A stretch of 64,000 nucleotides of DNA from Curtobacterium flaccumfaciens. GTDB lineage: Bacteria; Actinomycetota; Actinomycetes; Actinomycetales; Microbacteriaceae. Positions 6,797 through 16,769 of this stretch are shown piece by piece. Positions within the stretch are counted from its first letter, which is position 1; every line of letters starts with the position of its first letter. The stretch is from positions 400,781 through 464,780 of the forward strand of contig NZ_JABMCF010000036.1 in NCBI RefSeq assembly GCF_013359815.1. Reading direction: 5' to 3'. The position numbers and the translations under genes were made by a program. The notes beneath the pieces are model-generated. The model was not told the DNA's origin, ran no database searches, and worked only from the letters and a program-made list of their open reading frames with translations.

Positions 6797-9115
6797 ATGA
6801 CCACCTGGACCGCACCGTTCATCGCGGCCGACACCGACCTCGGCAGCGCCCCGATCCTGCGTCGGGAGTTCCCCCTCGACGACGGCCACGGCGCCGTCAC
6901 CGCCGCCACCCTCGACGTCAGCGCCCTCGGCGTCGTCGAGGCCTGGCTCGGCGGGCAGCGGGTCTCCGACCACCTGCTCGAACCGGGGTGGACGAGCTAC
7001 GAGTGGCGCATCCGCGTCGTCTCGCACGACGTCACCGCGCACCTGACGGACACGGTCCCCGGGCAGCCGGCGGTCCTCGCGCTCGTCGTCGGGAACGGCT
7101 GGGCCGCCGGACGCCTGGCCTGGGGCGGCGGTGGCGGCTGGTACGCCGACGAGCGCGCCGGGTTCGCCGAACTCCGGATCACCTTCGCCGACGGGCACGA
7201 GCAGCACGTCACGACCGACACCGACTGGCAGGCGCTGTCGAGTGCCATCACCGCCGACCAGCTGTACGACGGGCAGGACATCGACGCCCGACTCCGCGAC
7301 GGCTCGTTCCTGACGCCCGGCGAGGTCACCGTGCCGAGCGTCGACGGCCACCAGGGACGGACGAGCACGGTGCACGCGGTCGACATCGGCGACCGCGAAC
7401 TCGTCGCCGACACGGTGCCGCCGGTGCGCCCGCTGGCCGAGATCGCCCCGGTGGCGATCTGGACGAGCCCGTCGGGAGCGACCCTGCTCGACTTCGGCGT
7501 GAACCTGGTCGGGTGGCTCCGGGTCACCGCGACCGGCCCGGCCGGCACCGTGCTGACCCTGCAGCACGCCGAGGTGCTCGAGCACGACGAGCTCGGCACC
7601 CGCCCCCTGCGTACCGCGAAGGCGACGGACCACTTCACCCTGCGCGGTGACGACGAGCCCGAGACGTTCGAGCCCCGGTTCACGTTCCACGGGTTCCGGT
7701 ACGCGCAGGTCGACGGCTGGCCGGGCACGCAGGACGAGCTCCGCGCCGCGATCACCGCCGTGCAGGTCGGGTCGGACCTCACCCGCACCGGCACGTTCGT
7801 GTCGAGCCACGAGCTGCTGAACACCTTCCACGACAACGTCGTCCGGGGCATGCAGGGCAACTTCCTGAGCGTGCCGACGGACTGCCCGCAGCGCGACGAG
7901 CGACTCGGCTGGACGGGCGACATCGCCGCGTTCGCCCCGACCGCCTCGTACCTGTTCGACACCCGGACGTTCCTGGCCGACTGGCTGCGGGACGTCTGGC
8001 TCGAGCAGCAGCACGCCGACGGGATCATCCCGTTCGTGGTGCCGGACGTGCTGAAGTACTCCCCCGCCGAGGACTTCGGCACGCCCGACGCGACCGCCGT
8101 CTGGTCGGACGCCGGCGTCTGGGTGCCGTGGACGCTGTACCAGGCGTACGGCGACACCGCGGTGCTCGAGGAGCAGTTCGACTCGATGGCCGCACACCTG
8201 CGCCGGGTCCGTGACCATCTGTCCCCGGAGGACCTGTGGGACACCGTGTTCCAGTTCGGCGACTGGCTCGACCCGGACGCCCCGCCCGAGGCCCCGGCCG
8301 ACGCGAAGGCCGACAAGGGCGTCGTCGCGACGATCTGCGCCTACCGGTCCGCGACGATCGTGGCGGACGCGGCGGAGCTGTTGGGCGGTCACGAGGCGGA
8401 AGCAGCGGAGTTCCGGGAACTCGCCACGCGCCTCCAGGCCGGGTTCCGCACCCACTACCTGCAGGACGACGGGCGGATCCTGTCGGACGCGACCACGGTG
8501 TACACGCTGGCGATCGTGTTCGGGATCCTGTCCGAGCAGGAGCAGGCCGTGGCCGGCGACCGTCTCGCCGAGCTGGTCGAGGCGTCCGGGTACCGGATCT
8601 CGACGGGCTTCGCGGGAACGCCGTTCATCACCGACGCGCTGACGCAGACGGGGCACCTGGAGGACGCCTACCGGCTGCTGCTGCAGACGGAGTGCCCGTC
8701 GTGGCTGTACCCGGTGACGATGGGCGCGACGACGGTGTGGGAGCGGTGGGACTCGATGCTGCCGGACGGCACGATCAACCCGGGTGAGATGACCTCGTTC
8801 AACCACTACGCACTCGGTGCCGTGGCGGACTGGATGCACCGGGTGGTGGGCGGCCTGTCGCCGCTGTCGCCGGGATACTCGGCCGTCCTGATCGCGCCGC
8901 AGCCGGGCGGTGGGCTGACGTGGGCGGAGACCTCGCTCGACACCGTGCACGGGCACGTCGCGGTGCGGTGGGAGCTCGTCGACGGGGAGTTGCGCGTCCG
9001 GGCGACCGTGCCCGAGGGCGTGACCGCGGTGGTGCGCCTGCCGGGCGCCCCCGAGCAGCGCGTCGCAGGCGGAACGCACGACCTGCGCGCCCCCGCTGCC
9101 GTCCCCGCCGGGTAG
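6797..9115 (+). CDS. Alpha-L-rhamnosidase (GH78), cytoplasmic
   Basis: A 772-residue glycoside hydrolase 78. It cuts terminal alpha-L-rhamnose from rhamnosides such as flavonoid glycosides or rhamnogalacturonan fragments. N-terminal beta-sandwich domains are followed by the (alpha/alpha)6 catalytic domain. DCPQRDERLGWTGD at about residues 360-373 supplies the acidic residues including the likely general acid Glu, and VWERWDS near 646-652 the likely base Glu. There is no signal peptide, so it acts on imported substrate. AAAGGA precedes the ATG. It is the last gene of the importer operon and is followed by a large hairpin. Confidence 0.92.
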   Translation: MTTWTAPFIAADTDLGSAPILRREFPLDDGHGAVTAATLDVSALGVVEAWLGGQRVSDHLLEPGWTSYEWRIRVVSHDVTAHLTDTVPGQPAVLALVVGNGWAAGRLAWGGGGGWYADERAGFAELRITFADGHEQHVTTDTDWQALSSAITADQLYDGQDIDARLRDGSFLTPGEVTVPSVDGHQGRTSTVHAVDIGDRELVADTVPPVRPLAEIAPVAIWTSPSGATLLDFGVNLVGWLRVTATGPAGTVLTLQHAEVLEHDELGTRPLRTAKATDHFTLRGDDEPETFEPRFTFHGFRYAQVDGWPGTQDELRAAITAVQVGSDLTRTGTFVSSHELLNTFHDNVVRGMQGNFLSVPTDCPQRDERLGWTGDIAAFAPTASYLFDTRTFLADWLRDVWLEQQHADGIIPFVVPDVLKYSPAEDFGTPDATAVWSDAGVWVPWTLYQAYGDTAVLEEQFDSMAAHLRRVRDHLSPEDLWDTVFQFGDWLDPDAPPEAPADAKADKGVVATICAYRSATIVADAAELLGGHEAEAAEFRELATRLQAGFRTHYLQDDGRILSDATTVYTLAIVFGILSEQEQAVAGDRLAELVEASGYRISTGFAGTPFITDALTQTGHLEDAYRLLLQTECPSWLYPVTMGATTVWERWDSMLPDGTINPGEMTSFNHYALGAVADWMHRVVGGLSPLSPGYSAVLIAPQPGGGLTWAETSLDTVHGHVAVRWELVDGELRVRATVPEGVTAVVRLPGAPEQRVAGGTHDLRAPAAVPAG

Positions 9116-9124
9116 GGGGCTGCC

Positions 9125-9186
9125 GGAACCAGGTTCCGGACACAACACCGCGGAAGTGCGTGGTGCTGTGTCCGGAACCTGGTTCC
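9125..9186. terminator. 28-bp hairpin between rhamnosidase and isomerase genes
   Basis: Arms 9125-9152 and 9159-9186 pair over 28 positions with a single mismatch and one G-T, leaving a six-base loop (GAAGTG). Each arm begins with the small palindrome GGAACC-A/T-GGTTCC. There is no T-run after it (a CCCCG-rich stretch follows), so termination would be non-canonical; stabilising the upstream mRNA is another possibility. Confidence 0.6.
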
Positions 9187-9222
9187 CCGCCCCGCCCCGC
9201 CCCGCCCACAGCACCACCGCGG

Positions 9223-9264
9223 TTGCGCGAACCCCGCGCAAGCCGTACCGTATGAAACGATTCA
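9223..9264 (+). promoter_or_regulatory. Promoter and LacI-type operator of the rhamnose catabolic operon
   Basis: TTGCGC (9223-9228), 17 bases, TACCGT (9246-9251) form the promoter. TGAAACGATTCA (9253-9264) covers the expected transcription start. The operator is the exact reverse complement of the one before the MFS gene at 500-511. Confidence 0.7.
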
Positions 9265-9287
9265 ATCGCACACGAGGAAGTGACACG

Positions 9288-10460
9288 ATGACATCGACCC
9301 CGAGCTTCGCCGGCATCGCCGACCAGCTGGCACGACAGCAGATCGAGCTGCCCAGCTGGGCCTTCGGCAACTCCGGCACCCGCTTCAAGGTGTTCAGCAC
9401 GCCGGGCACCCCGCGCGACCCCTACGAGAAGATCGCCGACGCCTCCCAGGTGCAGCAGTACACCGGCCTGGCGCCCACCGTCGCACTGCACATCCCGTGG
9501 GACCTGGTGGACGACTTCGCCGACCTCAAGCGCCACGCCGAGGAGCACGGGGTGTCGCTCGGCACCGTCAACTCGAACACGTTCCAGGACGACGACTACA
9601 AGTTCGGCGCCCTGACCCACGTCGACGAGACGATCCGGCAGAAGGCGATCGACCACCACCTGCGCTGCATCGACGTGATGGACGCCACCGGCAGCCGCGA
9701 CCTGAAGATATGGCTCGCCGAGGGCTCGAACTACCCGGGGCAGGAGGACATGCGCTCCCGCCAGGACCGCCTGCACGAGTCGCTCAGCACGATCTACGAC
9801 CGCCTCGGTGCCGACCAGCGGCTCGTGCTCGAGTACAAGTTCTTCGAGCCGTCGTTCTACCACACGGACGTTCCCGACTGGGGCACCAGCTACGTGCAGA
9901 CGGCGGCGCTCGGGCCGAAGGCGATGGTCTGCCTCGACACCGGGCACCACGCCCCCGGCACGAACATCGAGTTCATCGTGATGCAGCTCCTGCGCCTCGG
10001 CAAGCTCGGCTCCTTCGACTTCAACTCGCGCTTCTACGCCGACGACGACCTGATCGTCGGGGCAGCGGACCCGTTCCAGCTCTTCCGGATCCTGGTCGAG
10101 GTCATCCGCGGCGGTGGCTACGACAACCCCGACGTCGCGTTCATGCTCGACCAGTGCCACAACATCGAGGACAAGATCCCCGGCCAGATCCGCTCGGTGC
10201 TCAACGTGCAGGAGATGACGGCCCGCGCGCTGCTCCTCGACCGCGTCGCACTGACCGCGGCGCAGGAGGCACACGACGTCCTCGGCGCCAACGAGGTCTT
10301 CATGGACGCGTACCAGACCGACGTCCGGAAGGACCTCGCCGAGTGGCGCGAGTCCCGCGGGCTGCCGGCGAACCCGATGCGTGCGTACCTCGATTCGGGC
10401 TACCAGCAGTCCATCGCCGAGGACCGCGTCGGCGGCGTCCAGGCCGGCTGGGGCGCGTAG
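9288..10460 (+). CDS. rhaI: L-rhamnose isomerase
   Basis: A 390-residue metal-dependent TIM-barrel isomerase of the RhaI (Pseudomonas stutzeri / xylose isomerase-like) type, not the E. coli RhaA type. It converts L-rhamnose to L-rhamnulose. Metal-ligand regions are visible in VLEYKFFEPSFYHTD (Glu near residue 181), MVCLDTGHHAPGTN and GSFDFNSRFYADDD. The ATG at 9288 has GAGGAAG seven bases upstream, whereas an in-frame upstream extension runs through the hairpin and operator. It is the first gene of a four-gene rhamnose operon. Confidence 0.93.
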   Translation: MTSTPSFAGIADQLARQQIELPSWAFGNSGTRFKVFSTPGTPRDPYEKIADASQVQQYTGLAPTVALHIPWDLVDDFADLKRHAEEHGVSLGTVNSNTFQDDDYKFGALTHVDETIRQKAIDHHLRCIDVMDATGSRDLKIWLAEGSNYPGQEDMRSRQDRLHESLSTIYDRLGADQRLVLEYKFFEPSFYHTDVPDWGTSYVQTAALGPKAMVCLDTGHHAPGTNIEFIVMQLLRLGKLGSFDFNSRFYADDDLIVGAADPFQLFRILVEVIRGGGYDNPDVAFMLDQCHNIEDKIPGQIRSVLNVQEMTARALLLDRVALTAAQEAHDVLGANEVFMDAYQTDVRKDLAEWRESRGLPANPMRAYLDSGYQQSIAEDRVGGVQAGWGA

Positions 10461-10464
10461 GAAC

Positions 10465-12549
10465 ATGACGAACACAGTGGAGGCACGGGTGGACCCCGCA
10501 ATGCACGGCACCGACGCAGACACCACGATCCGGGCGCTGGTCGCGCGCTCGAACGCGCTCGGCTCGGATCCGCGGATCACGAACTACGCGGGCGGGAACA
10601 CCTCCGCCAAGGGAACCGACACGGACCCCGTCACGGGCGAACCGGTCGAGCTGCTCTGGGTGAAGGGCTCCGGGGGCGACCTTGGCACCCTCACCCCGGC
10701 GGGCCTCGCGGTCCTGCGCGTCGACCGCGTCCGTGCCCTCCAGGACGTCTACCCCGGCGTCGAGCGCGAGGACGAGATGGTCGCCGCGTTCGACTACACG
10801 CTGCACGGCAAGGGCGGTGCCGCGCCGTCGATCGACACCGCGATGCACGCCCTCGTCGACGCCGCCCACGTCGACCACCTGCACCCCGACGCCGGCATCG
10901 CGATCGCCACCGCGGCGGACGGTCCGGCCCTGACCGAGCGGATCTTCGGCGACCGGGTCGTCTGGGTGCCGTGGCGACGGCCCGGGTTCCAGCTCGGGCT
11001 CGACCTCGCAGGCGTCAAGCGTGACCACCCGCAGGCGATCGGCACGATCTTGGGCGGCCACGGCATCACCGCGTGGGGGGACACGAGCGACGAGGCCGAG
11101 GCGAACTCCCGCTGGATCATCGACACCACCGAGCAGTACCTCGCGGAGCACGGCACGGCGGACCCGTTCGGCGGCCTCCGAGCGGGGTTCGAAGCACTGC
11201 CGACCGACGAACGCCGCGCACGCGCCGCCGCCCTCGCCCCCACGATCCGCGGCATCGCCGGGCACGACAAGCCGGTCGTCGGGCACGTCACCGACTCGGA
11301 CGTCGTGCTCGAGTTCCTGGCGAGCGAGCGCGCCGAAGCACTCGCGGCCCTCGGTACGAGCTGCCCGGACCACTTCCTGCGCACCAAGGTCAAGCCGCTC
11401 ATCCTCGACCTGCCGGCAACGGCCTCCGTCGACGAGCAGACCGCCCGCCTGCACGACCTGCACGAGCAGTACCGCGCGGACTACCAGGCGTACTACGACC
11501 GGCACGCGACGCCGGACTCCCCCGCGATCCGCGGCGCCGACCCGCTCATCGTGCTGGTGCCCGGCGTCGGGATGTTCTCGTACGGCAAGGACGCCCAGAC
11601 CGCCCGCGTCGCCGGCGAGTTCTACGTCAACGCGATCAACGTGATGCGCGGCGCCGAGTCGGTCAGCACCTACGCCCCCATCGACGAAGCCGAGAAGTTC
11701 CGGATCGAGTACTGGGCCCTCGAAGAGGCGAAGCTGCAGCGGATGCCCGCGCCCAAGAAGCTCGCGACGCGCATCGCCCTGGTCACCGGGGCCGCATCGG
11801 GCATCGGCAAGGCGATCGCGAAGCGCCTGGCGGCCGAGGGTGCCGCCGTCGTCATCGCCGACCTCGACCTGGCGAAGGCACAGGAGACCGCCGCCGAGAT
11901 CGGCAACAGCGACCGCGCGATCGGCGTCGCCGCGAACGTGACGGACGCCGCCGCGATCGACCAGGCGATCCAGCAGACGCTGCTGCACTTCGGCGGCCTC
12001 GACCTCGTCGTGAACAACGCGGGTCTTTCGCTGTCCAAGAGCCTGCTCGAGACCACCGAGCAGGACTGGGACCTGCAGCACGACGTGATGGCGAAGGGGT
12101 CGTTCCTGGTGTCGAAGGCCGCGGCGAAGGTGCTCATCGAGCAGGGCCTGGGCGGCGACATCGTCTACATCTCGTCGAAGAACTCGGTGTTCGCCGGGCC
12201 GAACAACATCGCGTACTCCGCCACGAAGGCCGACCAGGCCCACCAGGTGCGGCTGCTCGCGGCCGAGCTCGGGGAGCACGGCGTCCGCGTCAACGGCATC
12301 AACCCCGACGGTGTCGTGCGCGGCTCCGGCATCTTCGCGAGCGGCTGGGGCGCCAACCGCGCCAAGACGTACGGCATCGAGGAGCAGGACCTCGGCAAGT
12401 TCTACGCGCAGCGCACGATCCTGAAGCGCGAGGTCGTGCCCGAGAACGTCGCGAACGCCGTCTACGCCATCTGCACCGACGACTTCTCGCACACCACCGG
12501 CCTGCACGTGCCCGTCGACGCCGGCGTCGCCGCGGCCTTCCTGCGGTAG
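10465..12549 (+). CDS. Bifunctional rhamnulose-1-phosphate aldolase / lactaldehyde dehydrogenase
   Basis: A 694-residue fusion of the RhaE-RhaW type. Residues 1-430 are a class II aldolase/adducin domain (ITNYAGGNTSAKG, VDHLHPDAGIAIA, ILGGHGITAWGD with metal histidines) that splits L-rhamnulose-1-phosphate into DHAP and L-lactaldehyde. Residues from about 435 are a short-chain dehydrogenase with the NAD site VTGAASGIGKA, NNAG near 516 and catalytic YSATK at 583, expected to oxidise L-lactaldehyde to L-lactate. It begins four bases after the rhaI stop. Confidence 0.92.
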   Translation: MTNTVEARVDPAMHGTDADTTIRALVARSNALGSDPRITNYAGGNTSAKGTDTDPVTGEPVELLWVKGSGGDLGTLTPAGLAVLRVDRVRALQDVYPGVEREDEMVAAFDYTLHGKGGAAPSIDTAMHALVDAAHVDHLHPDAGIAIATAADGPALTERIFGDRVVWVPWRRPGFQLGLDLAGVKRDHPQAIGTILGGHGITAWGDTSDEAEANSRWIIDTTEQYLAEHGTADPFGGLRAGFEALPTDERRARAAALAPTIRGIAGHDKPVVGHVTDSDVVLEFLASERAEALAALGTSCPDHFLRTKVKPLILDLPATASVDEQTARLHDLHEQYRADYQAYYDRHATPDSPAIRGADPLIVLVPGVGMFSYGKDAQTARVAGEFYVNAINVMRGAESVSTYAPIDEAEKFRIEYWALEEAKLQRMPAPKKLATRIALVTGAASGIGKAIAKRLAAEGAAVVIADLDLAKAQETAAEIGNSDRAIGVAANVTDAAAIDQAIQQTLLHFGGLDLVVNNAGLSLSKSLLETTEQDWDLQHDVMAKGSFLVSKAAAKVLIEQGLGGDIVYISSKNSVFAGPNNIAYSATKADQAHQVRLLAAELGEHGVRVNGINPDGVVRGSGIFASGWGANRAKTYGIEEQDLGKFYAQRTILKREVVPENVANAVYAICTDDFSHTTGLHVPVDAGVAAAFLR

Positions 12550-12601
12550 CGACGACCGACGACCAACGAGCGACGACCAACGAACCGAGCAGGAGCACGG
12601 C

Positions 12602-14089
12602 ATGCACACCAGCGGCAGCGTCGCCGCGGTCGACCTCGGGGCGACCAGCGGCCGGGTGATCGTCGGCCACGTCGACCAGGACGGGGTCCGGATGGACCAC
12701 GTCGCCCGGTTCCCGAACGGCCCCGTCACCCTGCACGAGGGCGACGCCGACACCGGCCGCGACGCCCTGCACTGGGACGTCGTCGAGCTGTACCGACAGG
12801 TGACCGAGGGGCTGCGGCGTGCGTTCGCCGAGCACCCCGCGATCGCCAGCATCGGCATCGACTCGTGGGCGGTCGACTACGGCCTGCTCCGCGACGGCCG
12901 ACTGCTCGGGCTGCCGTCGCACTACCGCGACGACCGGCACCAGGGCGGTGTCGTCCCCGTGCACGACCGGATGGCCGCCACCGAGCTGTACGCCCGGAAC
13001 GGCCTGCAGCACCTGCCGTTCAACACGGTGTTCCAGTGGGCCGCCGACCCGTCGCTGCAGCTCGCGCAGCGTGCGCTGCTCGTGCCCGACCTGCTCGGGT
13101 ACTGGCTGACGGGGGTCGAGGCGGCCGAGCGCACGAACGCCTCGACGACCGGGGCGCTGAACGCGACCACCCGTGGGTGGGACCCGGCGGTGCGGGCTGC
13201 TGCGGGCCTCCCGGCCGGGCTGCTGCCCACGCTGCGCGACCCGGGCGACCGACTCGGCCCCCTGTTGCCGTCCGTCGCCGAGCTCGTCGGCGGCCAGGCC
13301 GACGTGACGCTGGTCGGGTCGCACGACACGGCGAGCGCCGTCGTCGCGGTCCCCGCGACGGAGCCGGACTTCGCCTACATCTCGTCGGGCACGTGGTCGC
13401 TCGTCGGCGTCGAGCTCGACGCGCCCGTCCTGTCGGACGCGGCACGACGCGCGAACTGCACGAACGAGGGCGGTGTCGACGGCCGCGTCCGGTTCCTGAA
13501 GAACGTGTCCGGACTGTGGTTGCTGTCGGAGAGCGTCCGCACCTGGGAGCGTGGTGGCGACCAGGTCGACCTGGAGGCCCTGCTCGCCTCCGCCGCGGCC
13601 GTCACCGCCCCGGTCCCCGTCTTCGACCCCGCGGACGAGTCGTTCACGGCGCCCGGCGACATGCCGGCGCGGATCGCCGCGTGGTGCGCGGCGCACGGGC
13701 TGAGCGCCCCCGCGTCGCGGGCGGAGTTCGTCCGGAGCATCCTCGAGTCGCTCGCGACGGCGTACGCCGAGACGCTGCGCACCATCGCCGACGTGACCGG
13801 CAAGACCATCCGGGTCGTGCACGTCGTGGGTGGCGGCTCGCAGAACCGGCTGCTCTGCCAACTGACCGCGGACCGCACCGGCCTGCCGGTCGTGGCCGGA
13901 CCGGTCGAGGCGACCGCACTCGGCAACGTGCTGGTGCAGGCGCGCGCCGCTGGACTCGCGGGCCTCGGAGGGGCTTCACTGGAGGCACTCCGCAGCATCG
14001 TCGCACGGAGCGTCGAGCCCGTGCGGTACACCCCGTCGGCGTCGTCGCGCGCCGATCCCGATCGATCCCCCGTCAGGAGCCACGCATGA
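12602..14089 (+). CDS. rhaB: Rhamnulokinase
   Basis: A 495-residue FGGY-family sugar kinase phosphorylating L-rhamnulose. DLGATSGR at residues 11-18 is the rhamnulokinase form of the phosphate-1 loop. [13 protein letters not shown], the [12 protein letters not shown] segment and [15 protein letters not shown] match rhamnulokinases. AGGAG is six bases upstream. The 52-base gap before it holds a 12-base direct repeat (GACGACCAACGA, 14 bases apart). The stop overlaps the next start as ATGA. Confidence 0.93.
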   Translation: MHTSGSVAAVDLGATSGRVIVGHVDQDGVRMDHVARFPNGPVTLHEGDADTGRDALHWDVVELYRQVTEGLRRAFAEHPAIASIGIDSWAVDYGLLRDGRLLGLPSHYRDDRHQGGVVPVHDRMAATELYARNGLQHLPFNTVFQWAADPSLQLAQRALLVPDLLGYWLTGVEAAERTNASTTGALNATTRGWDPAVRAAAGLPAGLLPTLRDPGDRLGPLLPSVAELVGGQADVTLVGSHDTASAVVAVPATEPDFAYISSGTWSLVGVELDAPVLSDAARRANCTNEGGVDGRVRFLKNVSGLWLLSESVRTWERGGDQVDLEALLASAAAVTAPVPVFDPADESFTAPGDMPARIAAWCAAHGLSAPASRAEFVRSILESLATAYAETLRTIADVTGKTIRVVHVVGGGSQNRLLCQLTADRTGLPVVAGPVEATALGNVLVQARAAGLAGLGGASLEALRSIVARSVEPVRYTPSASSRADPDRSPVRSHA

Positions 14090-15411
14090 CCACGACCGAC
14101 GACCAGCACCGGATCGACCCCGCGACCGGGGCACCGGCACCCGCGACCGGGTCCGCGTCCGCAGCTCGCACGCGGGTCAAGCGGCAGCTGCCGACGGTGC
14201 GGGACCTCGCGCCGCTCATGCAGTTCAAGAAGCCCTCGCTGCCGGGTCGACGTCAGCGCCTCGAACAGGCCCTGACCATCTGGGACCTCCGGGACATCGC
14301 CGCCCGGCGCACCCCGAAGGCCGCGTTCGACTACACCGAGGGCGCGGCCGAGGCGGAGATCTCACTGGCCCGCGCGCGGCAGGCGTTCGAGGACATCGAG
14401 TTCACCCCGGCGATCCTGCGGGACGTGTCGCGGGTGGACACCTCGCGCCAGGTGCTCGGGGCGCCGGTGTCGTACCCGTTCGGCATCGCGCCGACGGGCT
14501 TCACGCGGATGATGCAGACCGAGGGCGAGCGGGCCGGTGCCCGGGCCGCCGGACGTGCCGGCATCCCGTTCTCGCTCTCCACGATGGGCACCACCGCGAT
14601 CGAGGACGTCCGCGACGCCAACCCGCACGGGCGCAACTGGTTCCAGCTGTACATGTGGAAGGACCGCGAGAAGTCGATGGCGCTGGTCTCCCGCGCCCAG
14701 CAGGCCGGGTTCGACACCCTGCTCGTCACCGTGGACGTCCCCGTCGCGGGTGCGCGGCTGCGGGACAAGCGGAACGGGTTCTCGATCCCGCCGCAGCTGA
14801 GTGCCCGGACCGTGGTGAACGCGATCCCGCGGCCGTGGTGGTGGTTCGACTTCCTGACCACCGAACCGCTGGCGTTCGCGTCGCTCGACCGCTGGTCCGG
14901 CACCGTCGGCGAGCTGCTCGACCACATGTTCGACCCGACCGTCACCTACGAGGACCTCGCCTGGATCCGCGACCAGTGGCAGGGCAAGATCGTCGTGAAG
15001 GGCGTGCAGTCCCTGGCGGACGCCAAGCGCCTGGCCGACCTGGGCGTCGACGGCATCACGCTGTCGAACCACGGCGGCCGGCAGCTCGACCGCGCCCCGG
15101 TGCCCTTCCACCTGCTGCCCTCCGTGGTCAAGGAGGTCGGGAAGGACACCGAGGTGCACCTCGACACGGGCATCATGTCCGGCGCCGACATCGTGGCCGC
15201 CGTGGCCCTCGGCGCGAGGTTCACGATGGTCGGCCGTGCCTACCTGTACGGGCTGATGGCCGGTGGCGAGGCCGGGGTGGACCGGATGATCCAGATCCTG
15301 TCCGAGCAGATCGAGCGGACCATGCGGCTGCTCGGGGTGGCCTCGCTCGACGAGCTCGAGCCGGGGCACGTGACGCAGCTGCAGCGGTTGCAGCCGATCC
15401 CCCGGGCCTGA
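14086..15411 (+). CDS. FMN-dependent L-lactate dehydrogenase (LldD type)
   Basis: A 441-residue alpha-hydroxyacid oxidase/dehydrogenase TIM barrel. The catalytic His/Arg lie in [13 protein letters not shown] near residue 329. [13 protein letters not shown] and [16 protein letters not shown] are further family signatures. Placed as the last gene of the rhamnose operon with a 4-base overlap, it would oxidise the L-lactate made from L-lactaldehyde to pyruvate, completing the route. The N-terminal 40 residues are an Ala/Thr-rich extension. Confidence 0.9.
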   Translation: MTTTDDQHRIDPATGAPAPATGSASAARTRVKRQLPTVRDLAPLMQFKKPSLPGRRQRLEQALTIWDLRDIAARRTPKAAFDYTEGAAEAEISLARARQAFEDIEFTPAILRDVSRVDTSRQVLGAPVSYPFGIAPTGFTRMMQTEGERAGARAAGRAGIPFSLSTMGTTAIEDVRDANPHGRNWFQLYMWKDREKSMALVSRAQQAGFDTLLVTVDVPVAGARLRDKRNGFSIPPQLSARTVVNAIPRPWWWFDFLTTEPLAFASLDRWSGTVGELLDHMFDPTVTYEDLAWIRDQWQGKIVVKGVQSLADAKRLADLGVDGITLSNHGGRQLDRAPVPFHLLPSVVKEVGKDTEVHLDTGIMSGADIVAAVALGARFTMVGRAYLYGLMAGGEAGVDRMIQILSEQIERTMRLLGVASLDELEPGHVTQLQRLQPIPRA

Positions 15412-15702
15412 GCGGTCGGCTCCCCGCGCGTTGCATCGTGCACGTTCGGGCGGCGGACACCGGGCGTTCGTCGGTCGATTTCCGTGACGCCCCCCGAACG
15501 GGTCACAAATGATGCAAGATGTCCGTGGACGTGTCAACGAAACCCTCGGCATCCGGCCGGCTGGTGCGTCCGTCCCTCCCCGCATCCTGCGCCCGAGCAT
15601 CCACGAGGAGCCCGACATCTCGACCCGAAGCACGTGCACGCCCTCGCGCGGCACGACCCCACGCACCACGTCCACGCCCCCGGTCACCCGAGGGGGCACC
15701 CG
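15412..15702. other. Intergenic region before the GH16 gene
   Basis: There is no credible gene. TTGCATC (15431-15437) and GATGCAA (15511-15517) form a separated inverted pair. The latter lies in the least G+C-rich stretch, ACAAATGATGCAAGATG, and may mark a promoter or operator. No clear terminator for the rhamnose operon was seen. Confidence 0.4.
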
Positions 15703-16668
15703 ATGATGATCCGGCACCGCGCGATCCTGGCGGTCGCGACCGCCGGCGCCCTGGTCCTCGGTGTCCCCACCGCCGCCTCCGCCCGCACCTGGTGGGGTTG
15801 GGACGGCGAACGCCGCTGGCACAACGCCCCGGTGAACCCCACTCCGACGCCGGCCCCGGACGAGACGGAGTCCCCGGCCCCCACCGACGAGTGGACCCCG
15901 GACACGGAGCCCGAGCAGGACTCCGCGCCCATCGAGGACTCGGCCCCCGTCGCCGAGCCCGCGCCCGACGCAGAGGCCGAGCCCGAGTCCGAGGTCGCGC
16001 CGGAAGCGGCACCCGAGGCGGAGGCCTCCCCCGCGGACCTGTCCGCGATCGCACCGGACGCCCCGTTCGTCGAGGACTTCACCACGAACGCCGTCACCGG
16101 CCTCGTCCAGTCGCTGTACCCGCAGTCGTGGCAGCCCTACCCCGACGGCACCTCGGGCATCTACGCGCCGAGCAAGACCGTGTCGGTGCACGACGGCGTG
16201 ATGGACGTCGCCCTCGGCACCGGTGCCGGAGCAGCCGGCACCTTCGGCTCCTCCGCCGGCGCCTGGGACCACGTCGGCGGCTCGTTCTCGGTCCGCGCGA
16301 AGGCGACCGGCGGCGACGGCAACGGCGCGGCCTTCATGCTGTGGCCGACGTCGAACGTGTGGGCCGATGGCGAGATCGACTTCCCCGAGGGCAACTTCGA
16401 GGACAGCCCCTCGGTGTTCCACCACTCGATGACCCCGGGCAAGGAAGCCGAGCGCGTCCAGCTCGGCACCGGCGTCTCGTGGCGCGACTGGCACACCTAC
16501 AAGGTCGACTGGGTCCCCGGTGAGTCCGTGACCTACAGCGTCGACGGCAAGGTCCTCGGCACCGTCACGCACGACGTGCCGACGACCCCGCACCGCTTCA
16601 TGTTCCAGGTCGGCAACTGGGGCGAGCAGGGCAACCTGCTCATCGACTGGGTCTCGACGACCGAGTAG
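15703..16668 (+). CDS. Secreted GH16 beta-glucanase-like hydrolase
   Basis: A 321-residue exported protein. Residues 1-27 are a Sec signal peptide ending ASA. Residues 40-108 are a Pro/Glu/Ala/Asp-rich acidic linker. The C-terminal domain is a GH16 jelly roll with the catalytic signature GEIDFPEG (residues 223-230; Glu224 nucleophile and Glu229 acid/base in the EIDxxE pattern). Extracellular cleavage of beta-1,3(-1,4)-glucan or a similar polymer is likely; family sequence alone does not fix the substrate. The first of two adjacent ATGs is chosen, with GAGGGGG six bases upstream. Transcription ends at the palindrome at 16686. Confidence 0.85.
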   Translation: MMIRHRAILAVATAGALVLGVPTAASARTWWGWDGERRWHNAPVNPTPTPAPDETESPAPTDEWTPDTEPEQDSAPIEDSAPVAEPAPDAEAEPESEVAPEAAPEAEASPADLSAIAPDAPFVEDFTTNAVTGLVQSLYPQSWQPYPDGTSGIYAPSKTVSVHDGVMDVALGTGAGAAGTFGSSAGAWDHVGGSFSVRAKATGGDGNGAAFMLWPTSNVWADGEIDFPEGNFEDSPSVFHHSMTPGKEAERVQLGTGVSWRDWHTYKVDWVPGESVTYSVDGKVLGTVTHDVPTTPHRFMFQVGNWGEQGNLLIDWVSTTE

Positions 16669-16685
16669 CGTCCGCAGGTCCGCAC

Positions 16686-16741
16686 CACGGACGGACGGGA
16701 GGCCCGGTGCCAGCTGGCACCGGGCCTCCCGTCCGTCCGTG
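16686..16741. terminator. Bidirectional terminator, palindromic element family
   Basis: A perfect 56-bp palindrome centred on CAGCTG (16711-16716), with arms containing ACGGACGGGAGGCCCGG. It lies between two convergent genes. GTGGTCGCG follows, as in the copies at 22.5 and 28.0 kb. There is no T-run. Confidence 0.8.
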
Positions 16742-16769
16742 TGGTCGCGTTCAGGGCGTCGCGCGCCGC

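Noticed and set aside
6635..9409. A 924-codon minus-strand frame opposite the rhamnosidase
   Set aside because: Antisense shadow made possible by high G+C; composition is Arg/Gly/Val/His-rich and the plus strand encodes a complete GH78 enzyme.
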